Assembly (NCBI RefSeq): GCF_900496995.4
Contig: NC_044007.1
Span: 558,001 to 622,000 of the forward strand
DNA from: Aquila chrysaetos chrysaetos
Lineage: Eukaryota; Chordata; Aves; Accipitriformes; Accipitridae
Length of the DNA stretch: 64,000 nt
Direction of reading: 5' to 3'
The translations under genes were made by a program, and so were the position numbers. Under the pieces are notes generated by a model. The model worked only from the letters and a program-made list of their open reading frames with translations, was not told the origin of the DNA and did no database searches. The stretch's first letter is position 1. Every line of letters starts with the position of its first letter. Below, piece after piece: positions 1-10,800 of the stretch.

Positions 1-987
1 TGAAGCAAGCAGGGACCGTGTCCAAGGAGGGGAGGCACAGTGCAAACACCCCACGCTGAGGAGCTCCTTTGTTTTTCCCCCCCCCGAGCTTAAGCACTCA
101 GCGAACCAAGCGGCCAGTCCATCCACAGAGATGGAGTATGAACTAGCCCGCTGCCAAAAGCTGACCATCACTTGGCACGCGCTGCCTACAGGGAAAGCAG
201 GCAGCACAGCTGTGCCCCCGGCACTGCACCCCCTCGGCCGGCAGCTGCCCAGACCTCCCGGGGCTGGCACGGCGTAGGAGATCAACGCTGAAAACGTTGG
301 AAGCCCTTGAGCTCCTTGGTGCTGCCCAGAAACCAGCTTCCCCCAAACAACCCTGCCAGTACAAACAGGGGCAGGCGGGGGGCGGGGGAAGGTGCCAGCA
401 GCTCAGGCCCTTCCCAAAGCCCCCCCCCCCCTCTTCTCCAGTACCAGCCATCGTTCCCCCCTCACCGGTGGGATTTGGGGGGGCCCTGGTCGGGCAGGCA
501 CCAGCTGGGACCACGGCCGGGACCTGCACGCCCCCCCCCCAGCCTCCTGCTGCCCCACGGCCCCTGCCGTGGGCATGGGGGGGTCGGATACCGGTGGGGT
601 TTTGGTGGCTGGATGGGGCGGGGGGGGCTGCAGGCAGCCCTCGGGCAGGGACAGGGAGCCCCCCCCCCGGCAGGGGCCTATAGAGGGTCGGGGGGGGGGG
701 GGGGGGGAGGCACAGCCCCGGGGAGCTCCCCCCCCCTCCCAGAGACCCTCTCCGGGCGGCGGGCCCGAGTCCCCAGGCCCGGCAGCACTGCCCGGGGAGG
801 GAGTACCCGGCTGTCGCCGCACGGGAGGGCCCCCCACCACCACGACAGGAGCCGGGCAGAGCCCACCGCCGGCTCTTCGGTACCGGGAACGGGAAGGGGG
901 GGAGAACGATCGCCCCCCGCCCCAGCAGCGGCACCTCGTTGCCGCCAACCCCCACAACCCATCCCCGGGCCGCCCCCCCGGTCTCAC
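1..987 (-). other. SHARPIN intron 1 (partial), low-complexity
   Basis: GC-rich intronic sequence with many C/G homopolymers, including a G-run at about 690-707 and C-runs near 421, 531 and 660. Long open frames here are by-products of GC richness. Nothing like SHARPIN exon 2 (the remaining PH-like fold) was recognised on the minus strand. Confidence 0.5.
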
Positions 988-1212
988 CGCGCCGCCGGCC
1001 GCCTCCGGGTGCCGCAGGCCGAGGCGGAAACGTCGCTGCCCGCCGGCCGCCGGTTCGACGCTGAGCTGCAGGCGGAGCGCGGCGGCGGCGGGGAGCGGCG
1101 GGAGGCGGGAGGGCCGCGCCAACCCCGCCCGCACCGCCATCAACACGGTGGGCGGCGGCGGCGGCACCGGGGCCGCAGCCGGGGCCGGGGCGGGGGCACC
1201 GGGCAGAGCCAT
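988..1212 (-). CDS. SHARPIN: SHARPIN, first coding exon (partial gene)
   Basis: SHARPIN is a subunit of the linear ubiquitin chain assembly complex (with HOIP and HOIL-1) acting in NF-kB signalling. Only the first coding exon is in the window: 75 codons from an ATG at 1212 to a GTGAGA donor after 988, ending in phase 0. Seen: a Pro/Ala-rich lead, then TVLMAVRAGL and, after an Ala/Leu stretch, LRLQLSVEP and RRFRLGLRHPE. This order resembles the start of the PH-like N-terminal dimerisation domain of vertebrate SHARPIN (LLAVHA..., LQLS..., RFRLELL). The frame stays open upstream, so the start is chosen by family resemblance. The divergent neighbour is MAF1, as in mammals. No second exon was found down to position 1; it should lie beyond the left edge. 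The assignment rests mainly on this short match plus synteny. Confidence 0.68.
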
Positions 1213-1760
1213 CGCCGCCGCCGCCGCCTCCCTCCGCCTCCGCCGGTACTTCCGCCCGCCGCGCGCTCCGGCCGGAAACGCGTCCCCACGTCCGAGCGTT
1301 CCGGGACCGGACGGTCCGCCTCCGTTCGCCCCGCCCCCGCGGTAGTAGCGCCCCGCCCCTCGCCCCGCCCCTGCGAGCGCAGCGCCCCGCCGAGCCGGGT
1401 GGGGGCGCCGCGCACACCCCTGGCATGATTGACAGCCGCTCCCCCCGTCTTTGTCCCCGGCGGCCAATCAGGACCCCGAGCGCTCCAGCCTGTGGGAGGA
1501 GCCTCGGGCCTGTCCCCTCGGAGGGCGGGCGCGCTGCCCTGACTGACGTCCTTCTCAGCCAACGGGAGAGGAGGTCCGCGGCGATTGCCAGGGCCGCCCT
1601 CCAATGGGGAGGAGCGGGCTGTCAGCCGCCGCTCGGGACGGACGGGCCGCGGGTGGGGCCTCGCCGCTTGTTGTCGTCCGGTGCCCGAGGAGAGGGTCGG
1701 CCGCTCGCTCGCTCGCTCGCCCCGGGGGACTCCCAGGTCTCGCTCAGCCGCTCGCTCCGT
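1213..1760. promoter_or_regulatory. Bidirectional CpG-island promoter SHARPIN/MAF1
   Basis: Dense CpG sequence between the SHARPIN start codon and the MAF1 non-coding exon. Visible elements are an ETS-like GGAAGT on the minus strand near 1245, a CCAAT box at about 1463-1468 (ggccaatcagg), a CRE-like TGACGTC near 1544, further CCAAT/CCAAC motifs near 1559 and 1601, and a (GCTC)n run near 1705-1725. No TATA box is seen. The head-to-head arrangement implies a shared promoter; exact transcription starts cannot be read. Confidence 0.6.
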
Positions 1761-1764
1761 CCCG

Positions 1765-1949
1765 AGCAGTCGGGGACATGTCGAGGTGGGCGGAGGCCCG
1801 GTGGGCCGGCGCCAGACGGCGGACGGCGGCCGAGGCACACGCGCCCTCCTCGAGCTTTCCCCGGAGACGCCTCCCTTTACAAACGCCCCGAGCTTGAAGG
1901 AGCTGTCACGGCGAGGAGGCCCCGCCGGGACCGAGAGCAGGAAACGCCG
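1765..1949 (+). other. MAF1: MAF1 5' non-coding exon (3' boundary read, 5' end approximate)
   Basis: A consensus donor (CCG|GTAAGC) follows 1949 in the CpG island upstream of MAF1. The first coding exon begins with an acceptor at 4788-4789 and has 56 bases of leader before the ATG, so at least one upstream non-coding exon is required. The 5' end given is a guess. Confidence 0.45.
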
Positions 1950-2016
1950 GTAAGCCCCTTCCCACCGCCGCCCCCTCTCGTCCCTTCGGAGAACACCACC
2001 ACCCCCCCCCCCGCGG

Positions 2017-2101
2017 ACTACATCTCCCAGAGTGCACTGCGGTAGCGCGCAGCGCCCGGGCCGCGCCTGGGCCGCGCGGGGCATGCTGGGAGCTGTAGTC
2101 C
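2017..2101. promoter_or_regulatory. Two facing ZNF143/Staf (SBS-type) binding motifs
   Basis: Bases 2017-2042 on the plus strand read ACTACATCTCCCAG followed by AGTGCACTGCGG. Bases 2074-2101 on the minus strand read ACTACAGCTCCCAG followed by CATGCCCCGCGC. Both fit the long ZNF143 consensus (ACTACAnnTCCCAGnATGCnnnGCG), a motif typical of CpG-island housekeeping promoters. A third, shortened copy without the ACTACA part lies at about 2120-2139 (minus). They sit just downstream of the proposed MAF1 non-coding exon. Confidence 0.65.
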
Positions 2102-4656
2102 TTAAGGGCGGGCGGCCCGCCGCGCGGGGCATGCCGGGACGGCGCTGCCTTTCCCTGTCACCTTCAGGGCCTCGCCACCTCCTGCCCCGCGTTTGTCCCC
2201 CTGACACACCCCCCCCCCAAAAAAAAACCTTCGGATAAAGCTGCTTTAAATTTAAAAATTAACCCTATGTAACTTCGGGGGATGTTCTCCACCTGCTTCC
2301 ACCGTCCTGGTTTGTTGGGTGCTGAGTCGGCCCCGCGGTGAGGAAGGAGACGGAGCCGTGGTTTCAAGGCCAGGTATGGCCTACCTTGGTGTTGACTGGC
2401 ACCGTAGCTGGCAAATCTCTCTGCCCTTGCTTCCACTGGTGCCAAAGCAGGGTTGAACGCCCCACTGAACACCTTTTGACCGCAGCTCGGGTTAACGGTG
2501 TTTTTATTCCGCCACCCAAGGTAGCGGCTCCGCCTGTGCTGGGGTAAAAAACAAAAAAAAAACAAAACAAAACAAAAAATCCATATCATGTAAAATTCCC
2601 GCTGTACATGAAGCGATCTGTTGTTTTCCAGCATTGAAAGCAGGCTGAGCTTTTGCTCGTGTTAGTCCTTCCCATCTCATCGTTGGCAGGTCTTTTGCTC
2701 TGATCCGAAATGGGCTGGCACATCGTCCCAGCTCCCACCCACAGAGCGATTCTTCGGTGGGAAATGGCCACCAGCTCTGGATTTCGTGGTGTCTGCGTCC
2801 TTTCTCTGGCGATGGCAGCTTTACAGAGCACAAGGAGCAGAGCTCACTGCCTTTGTGCAGCTCCTGCTCGCTGTGCAAGCCCTGCAGAACAAGGGGTTGG
2901 GCGCTGGGGCAGGTTTCAGTGTCCGAGGGACCTGTCAGCTCAGGGTTTCAGAGCAGCATCTTTGCTCGAGCAGCATGACTCCTCCGGGTTGCTGGTTTAT
3001 TGCGAACACTCAAGTTGCACGGTGCCTTTTGCATCATTAAAGAGGTGCTGGGGAGTGCTGCCAGCCGGTCTCTGTGCCGGGAGAGGGAGATGTGCTTGTG
3101 GTGTGAGGACGCTCCAGCAAATGTTTCGCTTTCTGCCCCTGGTCCTTTCGCATTGGCATTTTTCCCCCAGTTTTCCCTTCTCCATCTTCCTAAGTCTGTT
3201 CCTGGGCTCATATCTCTCTCCTTTCAGTCACAGCAAGAGAGAAAAGGTCGGGCCGGTACAGGGGCTGCTGCAGAAAAGCCTGGTTTTCCCTGATGTGGAA
3301 GACTGCCCTAGACCAGGGAGCTGACAGGCCAAATATTGGTGCTTTAACAAGCTGAAAGAAATCAGAGACCTGTACAAAAGGATGTCAGAGTGGTGGGAAC
3401 TTGCTGTTCATTTGTGCCTGGGGGGAATTGCTTTCCCGCTTGGAGGGCTATCGATCCCTACGAGAGCCAATATTTGATGCTGGATGGGGGTTGCGGAGCC
3501 ATTTTCTGCTCTCTGGGGCGTGGGAAGAGCTGTCTGCTGCTTTCCCAGTCACAGGATGGGGCGGGGGGGTTTGCCAGCACCGGTTAGCTTGGGCTGTTCT
3601 GATCTGCGGCTCGGGGTTGTGGTAAATGCTGAAGCTGCCTCGTAGAGACGGCGTTTACTTTAGCGTCGCTTTGACTTGCACATCATCAGGTTTAGTCATG
3701 ATGGGTATCGTCACAGTAAGAGTATCCCTGGCCCTGCCGCGGTGTCGGTGCCGTGGTCATGCAGCGGTGTCACCGGCACGCAGCATCCCCTTCCCGCCTG
3801 CAGTCCTAAAACTGAAGGGCCAGGAGTCGTTCCTTCTCCGACCCCGTCATGGTGGCCAGGACGGGGGGACGCCTGTCTTCCCTGGGAGGCCTGGAAGGGG
3901 CTGCCGCTTCCCAAAAGCCCTGGCATCGTTTCCGAGAGCTCTGGCATCGCTTCCCCGCCTGTTTACAGCTTCTCCTGTTACAGACCCGGAGAGGCCCCGA
4001 GCTGGGGAGGGAGTGTGGGCTGGGGCCGGGCTGCCTCCCCAGCTTCGCTTCCAGCAAGCTGCCCGTCCCTGTCCCTCTGGGGTGACGCTGCCCTGCCTGG
4101 AAATAGCAGCTGAAGGCTGCTGTCCTCCCCACAACTGGGGGGAACATTAACCAGTTAACCTGTCCCGGTGTCGGTCCTGCTCGCGGCCGAGGGCCCTGAC
4201 AGACCGAGGGCCCTGACAGACCAGAGGAGGTGCAGCTCCCCGAAGGGCTGCCGCGGCCACCCCAGTCCTGCTGCCAGAGACCACCCTGGGGCCTGGCTGG
4301 GACGTCCGTGTCACTGCCAGCCCATGGCAGAGCAAGTGCTGCGTGCTTTTCCCTAGCTTTGAGGGAGAACAGTCCAGCCAAAAAAGGCTGATGACCTTCA
4401 GAAGTGAGGAGGGGAGCTTGGGAAATCCCTGGCAGAGCACACTGCTGAAGCGGTGTGTAGCTGCCGGTGTAGGTGATGCGGGCATGACCCCTGGTGCACG
4501 CTGCGGGTGAGCTCGCTCTTACTCATGCAGCCGAAGTCAGGCAGCGGTGCATAGGACAGGACCAGACGGGAGGTGCAGGTGCCGATCTGGGGCTGCTGTC
4601 GCTCTTTTGGCTTTGTGACTTTCCCACTGCCCTGCCTCTGCGCTGCCTTCTGAGCG

Positions 4657-4710
4657 TAGAATCGTTTAGGTTGGAAAAGACCCTTAAGATCATTGAGTCC
4701 GAGGTCCTGA
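4657..4710 (-). repeat. CR1 LINE 3'-end remnant (antisense)
   Basis: The segment tagaatcgtttaggttgg followed by aaagaccCttaagatcat and tgagtcc matches the CR1 3' end seen again, longer, at 8622. It lies about 80 bp upstream of the first MAF1 coding exon. Confidence 0.65.
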
Positions 4711-4845
4711 CAGGGCTGGCCAAACTGCAGCCCTGCTGGGCGACCTCGGGCTTCTCCCTCCCCAGCTGCAAGGATCTCTCTCTTTGCAGGATACGCACGC
4801 TTTGCAGCAGCTGTTGCACAGGGAATCGCTCCAGAAGCCGAGACA

Positions 4846-7800
4846 ATGAAGCTGTTGGAGAACTCAAGTTTTGAAGCAATAAACTCCCAGCTGACGGTGG
4901 AGACGGGAGATGCTCACATCATCGGCAGGTGAGTGCTGGCAGCTGCCTGCTTTCTGTCGGGGAAGCAGGGCTGCTTTCTCAGGCTTTTCCCGAGAACAGT
5001 GTCAAAAGTTGTTGCAGTCTGGCAGTATCAGCGGTCCATCCTCGATCCTGCCGGAACAGACTGCTGACTCTCTGTGGAGCTTGGCTCTGGAGCAGGAACT
5101 TCTGTGATTTTCCATTGTCATTTCCTTCTGGGGACAGGGAAGGCCGGCTGCGATCCTGTCCAGCGCTTGCTGCCAGCACGCTCTGCGCTCAAGACATGCG
5201 CTGCGCAGTCGAGTGAGCGGGCATGATACTGGTGCTGGGTAACGGAGGAGCCAGAGGAGAGGCCGTGCTTGCTAGTGCCCATGCTCTGGTCTCACATCAC
5301 TACTCCCACTGCAGCCCCCCACACACTTGCTAACGAGCAGGTCTGTGGCTTTGCCCCCATACTGCTGGGCTGTAGAGCCTGGCCCGCAGCCCAGTCAGGA
5401 GACTGGGGGGCATCTTGTCCCGGGACAAGGACTGTGTGGGGCGTGCTGGGCCCTGAAGCGAGGTGTGGCATGCAATGGGACAAGATGCAAGGTGTGAGAG
5501 CTCAGAAGTTTGTTACGGACAAAGAGGAGACACACTGTGTATGTACAAAGCCAACCATCTCTTATTAGTATAATTGAAATTATTCAGTAATCTTCTTATT
5601 CAAGTCATTATTAGTCTACATCTAATTATTACAGAGGACAAATGATAATGCAGTATAGAGAAAGCTCAACAATATTAATAACGCAATTTAATTGCAACAC
5701 GCACACAAACTCTTTAGTTTCGGTCCTTTTTTCCAGCAGTAATGCTCCCCTCCCACTGCTCTGCCAGCTCTTAAAGTTGGCGGCTTTGTTCTGCCAGGGA
5801 GGGTAACGGGTGAGCTGTTGGCATCCGGTCCTTCCCCGGGAAGAAGATGATGTTCACACTGTTGATTTCTCCTTCCTCGCTCTAGGATCCACGTGGGGTC
5901 ATTTTTATATGTTCACTAGCACAATTCTACACCTCTGCTCTTTCTTCCTTGGTCTGCAGCTCTGTGTTACAGCTGAATTTACTCTGCTTGGTGCCTTTTC
6001 TCTATGCTAGAAACTATTCTTTTGTCCTCTTTGCTGCCCCTAAAACCAGTTTTGTCCCAGTCCAGGTCTCCATTTCTCTAGCTGACCACTGGTGAGCTGT
6101 TCCTAGCTTCCTCCGGTGCCAGCCTGTGCCCCATCTTGTACCATCCCTGCCTGCACTCCTCCACACCGCCCCCCATGCCTCCATCTCTCTGGGCTGCTGT
6201 ACCAGGCGCCTGTTCCTCTATGTCCTTACGCCAAGAGCTGTAAATGTCCCATTCTGCACACAGCAGTTGCCCATCACTGCTGCCTATGATGGTGGTGACT
6301 CCTCACGGACCCAGGTTGTGGTAGAACAACTCAGCCACAGGCAATTGGTCACGTAGAGAAACACTCTCACAGCCAGACCACGTAAAGGAAAGCTGCAGGT
6401 GCCTGGGGGAGGCTCAGCCAGAGCAGGCATGGCAAGCCTCTGTCCTGAGGCCTTGCAAACTCAGTACAGAGCTCACCAGCAGCGGTGACGCTATGTTACA
6501 GGGCTGTGCGGTGGTAGAGGTTCTGGGGACTCTCATGGCTGAGGCTGCTGGTCCTGCAGCTTTCTGGACATAAATACAGACCTGGTGAACTTGGTCATTT
6601 CTCTTTACTTTGCTTACAAGGGACGCAGGTGCTGAGGTGGGCCAGGAAGGGAGATTGATTCATCTCTGGCTGCAGTTGCCACCTCTTTCCCTTGGTCATT
6701 TTGGTGCCGTTTCCATGAGATTGCTGCTTAAAACACTGAGCAGCGTCTCCTCCCGAAGCAGAGGACTGGGAACAACCCACACCTGGTGCTGGTGGGTCCA
6801 GTGGCTTTGGGGAGCTTCTTCCTGCAGTCCTTGGTCTTCTCCTCTCTGGGGCAGGGAGGTTCCTGCCAACCTCCGAGCAGCCCCCTGGGGAACCCCAGAA
6901 AGGAGCGGTGTTGGGACGATTCGAGGAACTTCCTCACCAATCACCGAGCAGCTCGAAAATCTGGAAGGAGCTTTCTGTTTGAATTGTGGGTGTGATGCCT
7001 GGGCAGGCGCTTGGCTGCCTGGCAGTCCGTGGGGTTGTCTTGCCCCCCCAGCTTCCGTGGGGCCACCACAGGCTGGGATCAAGTAAAGCTGATCACCTTG
7101 GGGGGGACCAGAGTGCTTTTCTGTACAGTTCATTCATCAAATCATAGAATGGTTTGGGTTGGAAGAGACCTTCAAAGGTCATCTAGTCCAACCCCCCTGC
7201 AATAAGCAGGGACATCTTCAACTAGATCAGGTTGCTCAGAGCCCTGGCCAACCTGACCTGCAATGTTTCCAGGGCTGGGGCATCTACCACCTCTCTGGGC
7301 AACCTGGGCCAGTGTTTCACCACCCTCATTGTAAAAAATTTCTTCCTTAGATCTAGTCTGAATCTCCCCTCTTTTAGTTTAAAACCATTACCCCTTGTCC
7401 TATTGCTACAGGCACTACTAAAGAGTCTGTCCCCATCTTTCTTACAAGCTCCCTTTAAGTACTGAAAGGCCACAATAAGGTCTCCCTGGAGCCTTCTCTT
7501 CTCCAGGCTGAACAACCCCAACTCTCTCAGCCTTTCCTCACAGCAGAGGTGTTCCAGCCCTCGGACCATTCCCGTGTCCCTCCTCTGGACCCGCTCCAAC
7601 AGGTCCGTGTCTGTCTGGTGCTGGGGACCCCAGAGCTGGACGCAGTGCTCCAGGGGGGTCTCACCAGAGCGGAGCAGAGGGGCAGAATCCCCTCCCTCGA
7701 CCTGCTGGCCACGCTGCTCTGGATGCAGCCCGGGATACACTTGGCTTTCTGGGCTGCGAGTGCCCATTGCTGGCTCACGTCCAGTTTTTCATCCACAATT

Positions 7801-10800
7801 GTTCTGCTGGAGCTGGGCAATGGGACCTACCAGTCACTGGGAAAAGCTTTTCGGGTACCTCTCACAGGTTCCTTCTGGCCGTGCAGCATGCATCGACGCT
7901 CAGCAGCTCAGGAGCTGGCAGCCGTCTTGGCTCAGGGCAGCAGTGAGAACCTCTTCTGCTGGGCTGGCTGCGAGGGAGTTGGTCCTTTGCCAGCTGTGGA
8001 CCTATTTTTGGTCCTGGCTGAAGGGTTCCTTTTCGGGCTTACTGCTGGCATCGGTTTGGCTTGCTGTGCCGAGACAGGACACCACAGCAGTGAGGCACAC
8101 TTTCTGCTTCTCTTTTCTGACCTTCCCCTGCTAGCAGCGATGGAGGCTGCACAGGGAGAGCTTGTTGGGATGGCTCTGATGCCCCTGGAAGAGCTATTCA
8201 GCTCAGCCAGCCTCTTCTGTGTCTCCTTGGGGTAAACATCTATATCTCCATGCATACATACCTACATACGTGTAAGGAAGTGGGTTTGTGGCAGCTGGTG
8301 GCTGGGCTGGCCTCAGTCGTGGTGCTGTGTGTCTCCACAGGATCGAGAGCTACTCATGCAAGATGGCTGGTGATGACAAGCACATGTTCAAGCAGTTCTG
8401 CCAGGAGGGCCAGCCGCACGTCCTGGAGGCCCTGTCACCTCCTCAGACCACGGGGATCAGCCCCAGCAGGTACCATGGGCTGGGGGTAGTTGTCTGCTGT
8501 GCTCTGCACCACAGGCAGCAGCAGTGTGTCTGGGGGGGGGGTGTTGGGATTCGTGGAGGGAAGGACCCTTCGTTGGTAGCTGGCCTCATTTCTGTGGCCA
8601 TGGGCTGGCTGCTCTGCTTGTTCATAGAATCACAGAATCATTGAGGTTGGAAAAGACCTTTAAGATCATCGAGTCCAGCCGTGAACCCAACACTGCCAAG
8701 TCCACCACTAAACCATGTCCCTAGTCACCACGTCTATGCATCTTTTAAATACCTCCCAGGATGGTGACTCCACCACTTCCCTGGGCAGCCTGTTCCAATG
8801 CTTGGCAACCCTTTTGGTGAAGAAATTATTCCTAATATCCAATTTAAACCTCCCCTGGCGCAACTTGACGCCATTTACTCTTGTCCTGTTGCTTGTTACT
8901 TGGAAGAAGAGACCAACTCCCACCTCACTACAACCTCCTTTCAGGTAGTTGTAGAGAGCGATAAGGTCTCCTCTGAGCCTCCTTTTCTTCAGGCTAAACA
9001 ACCCCAGTTCCCTCAGCCGCTCCTCATAAGACTTGTGCTCCAGGACCTTCACCAGCTTCGTTACCCTTCTCTGGACATGCTCCAGCACCTCAGTGTCTTT
9101 CTTGTAGTGAGGGGCCCAAAACTGAACACAGTGTTTGAGGTGCGGCCTCACCAGTGCCGAGTGCAGGGCGACGATCCCTTCCCTAGTCCTGCTGGCCACA
9201 TGATTTCTGATGCAAGCCAGGATGCTCTTGGCTTTCTTAGCCACCTGGGCACACAGCCGGCTTATATTCAGTGTTGGCCCGGGCTGTGCCGGTGACACTG
9301 CTAACCCTGCCAATCTGCCTCTCAGGCTCAGTAAAAGTCAGAGCGGTGATGAGGAGGGACCACTGAGCGACAAGTGCAGCCGCAAGACCCTCTTCTACCT
9401 GATAGCGACGCTCAACGAGTCCTTCCGCCCAGACTATGACTTCAGCGCTGCCAAGAGCCACGAGTTCAGCCGGGAGCCAAGCCTCAACTGGGTATGTGAG
9501 CAAAGCGCCCTGAGGCAGGGCAGGTCCTGCACCCCCTGCATGGACAGCCTGCCGTGCTGCCTGCCTCTGTCCTGGAAGAGAAGGCAGCTTGGATCTGGTG
9601 GGCGAGTCTGCGGTTCTCCAGGGAGCCCCACAGCGCTGCTGTGATCCCGGGTAGCTGTTCCCAGGGCATTCCTTACTCCTTCCTCCAGCAGTGACAGCCC
9701 TAGGATGAGGTAGTCCTCGTCCTTCCCAGGAAGAGGTTTGTGGGGTGCCTTTTCCAACAGCCGTCCTGGGGTGGTTTCCTTCAGCAGCACCAGCAGCAGC
9801 CTTGCTCTTTGCTCCTCTTTGGCAATGGCCTCTCGTGAGCAGGGTTTTCCATGCCAGCCTTGGTTAGGCCGCTCTTTCTCGGGGCAGGTATTTAGAGGAA
9901 GGAAGGGTGAGGGAAGCGTCAGTGGCTTGAGTCCTTCCTGCAAAGGACTTCCAGGTCTGCTACCCAGTGCTTTCATCCCTGTGCCCATAGTGCTGGTGGC
10001 CAGATGCTGCTTTACCTTGCACTGGACAGAGGGCTGGCTCTGCTGGGCCTCCCAGGTTCTGATCTGAGCGTGCAGGTGCCAGAGCCTCATGTCTGTCTGT
10101 CTGTCTGTCTGTCTCCTGGCTGTCAGGGTCCAGCAAGGCTGCCCTTGTCAAGGGGGCAGATGGAGCAGGAAGCATCCTCTCTGACCGGGGAAGTTTGCCC
10201 CATTTGCAGAGAGCCTTCGAGGAAGCCACGCTTTTTGTTGGGAGAGACTTGGGCTTCCTGTGCCCCACAGATCCTCTGATGGGTTTTTCCTCTCCAGTTG
10301 TGTTGCTTCCCTGCCGCCTGTCTCCTTGCTTCCACCTCAGGGCCCTGAATCTAGCACAGCAGCATCTGGCCATCTTGCTTCTCCCCCTCCACGGTCATTG
10401 TCAGGCTCTGGCATCTCCTCTCGGTGGAGGAGGGATGGGGAGGATGAGCTGCATGGAGCATGGGAGGGAGGAGGGCAGGCAGCAGGTCTTCTGCTCCTCT
10501 CATGGACCCGGCTCGGTCTCTCTAGGTGGTGAACGCTGTCAACTGCAGCCTCTTCTCTGCCGTTCGGGAAGATTTCAATGCCCTGAAGCCACACCTGTGG
10601 GACGCAGTCGACGAGGAGATCTGTCTTTCGGAGTGTGACATCTACAGGTAACGGGGCAAGCGCTCACCCCTGGGCCTAGATCCTGGTCCCTTTCATGCAT
10701 GCAATGACCTGCAGAGAAACAGAGTTATTTTTCAATAAAAGGTTATGTTTTGGCACGCTCACCTGCCTGTGTGTGAGGACTTCCCACTGGAGCGGGGCAG

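Larger units (their letters stand above)
1950..4789 (+). other. MAF1: MAF1 intron 1
   Basis: Non-coding. It contains the ZNF143-type motifs, an A-rich tract at about 2547-2579, a short tandem duplication at about 4188-4222 (GAGGGCCCTGACAGAC twice) and an old CR1 remnant close to its 3' end. No other gene seen. Confidence 0.6.
4929..8340 (+). other. MAF1: MAF1 intron 2
   Basis: A 3.4-kb intron without coding evidence. It holds an AT-rich stretch at 5543-5705, a pyrimidine-rich region to about 6200, and an antisense CR1 at 7141-7800. Open frames here are short and match no recognised family outside the CR1. Confidence 0.6.

Noticed and set aside
143-1467. Long overlapping frames on both strands in the first 1.5 kb
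   Set aside because: Expected from very GC-rich, homopolymer-rich CpG-island DNA; only the 75-codon SHARPIN-like exon has family resemblance and a splice donor.
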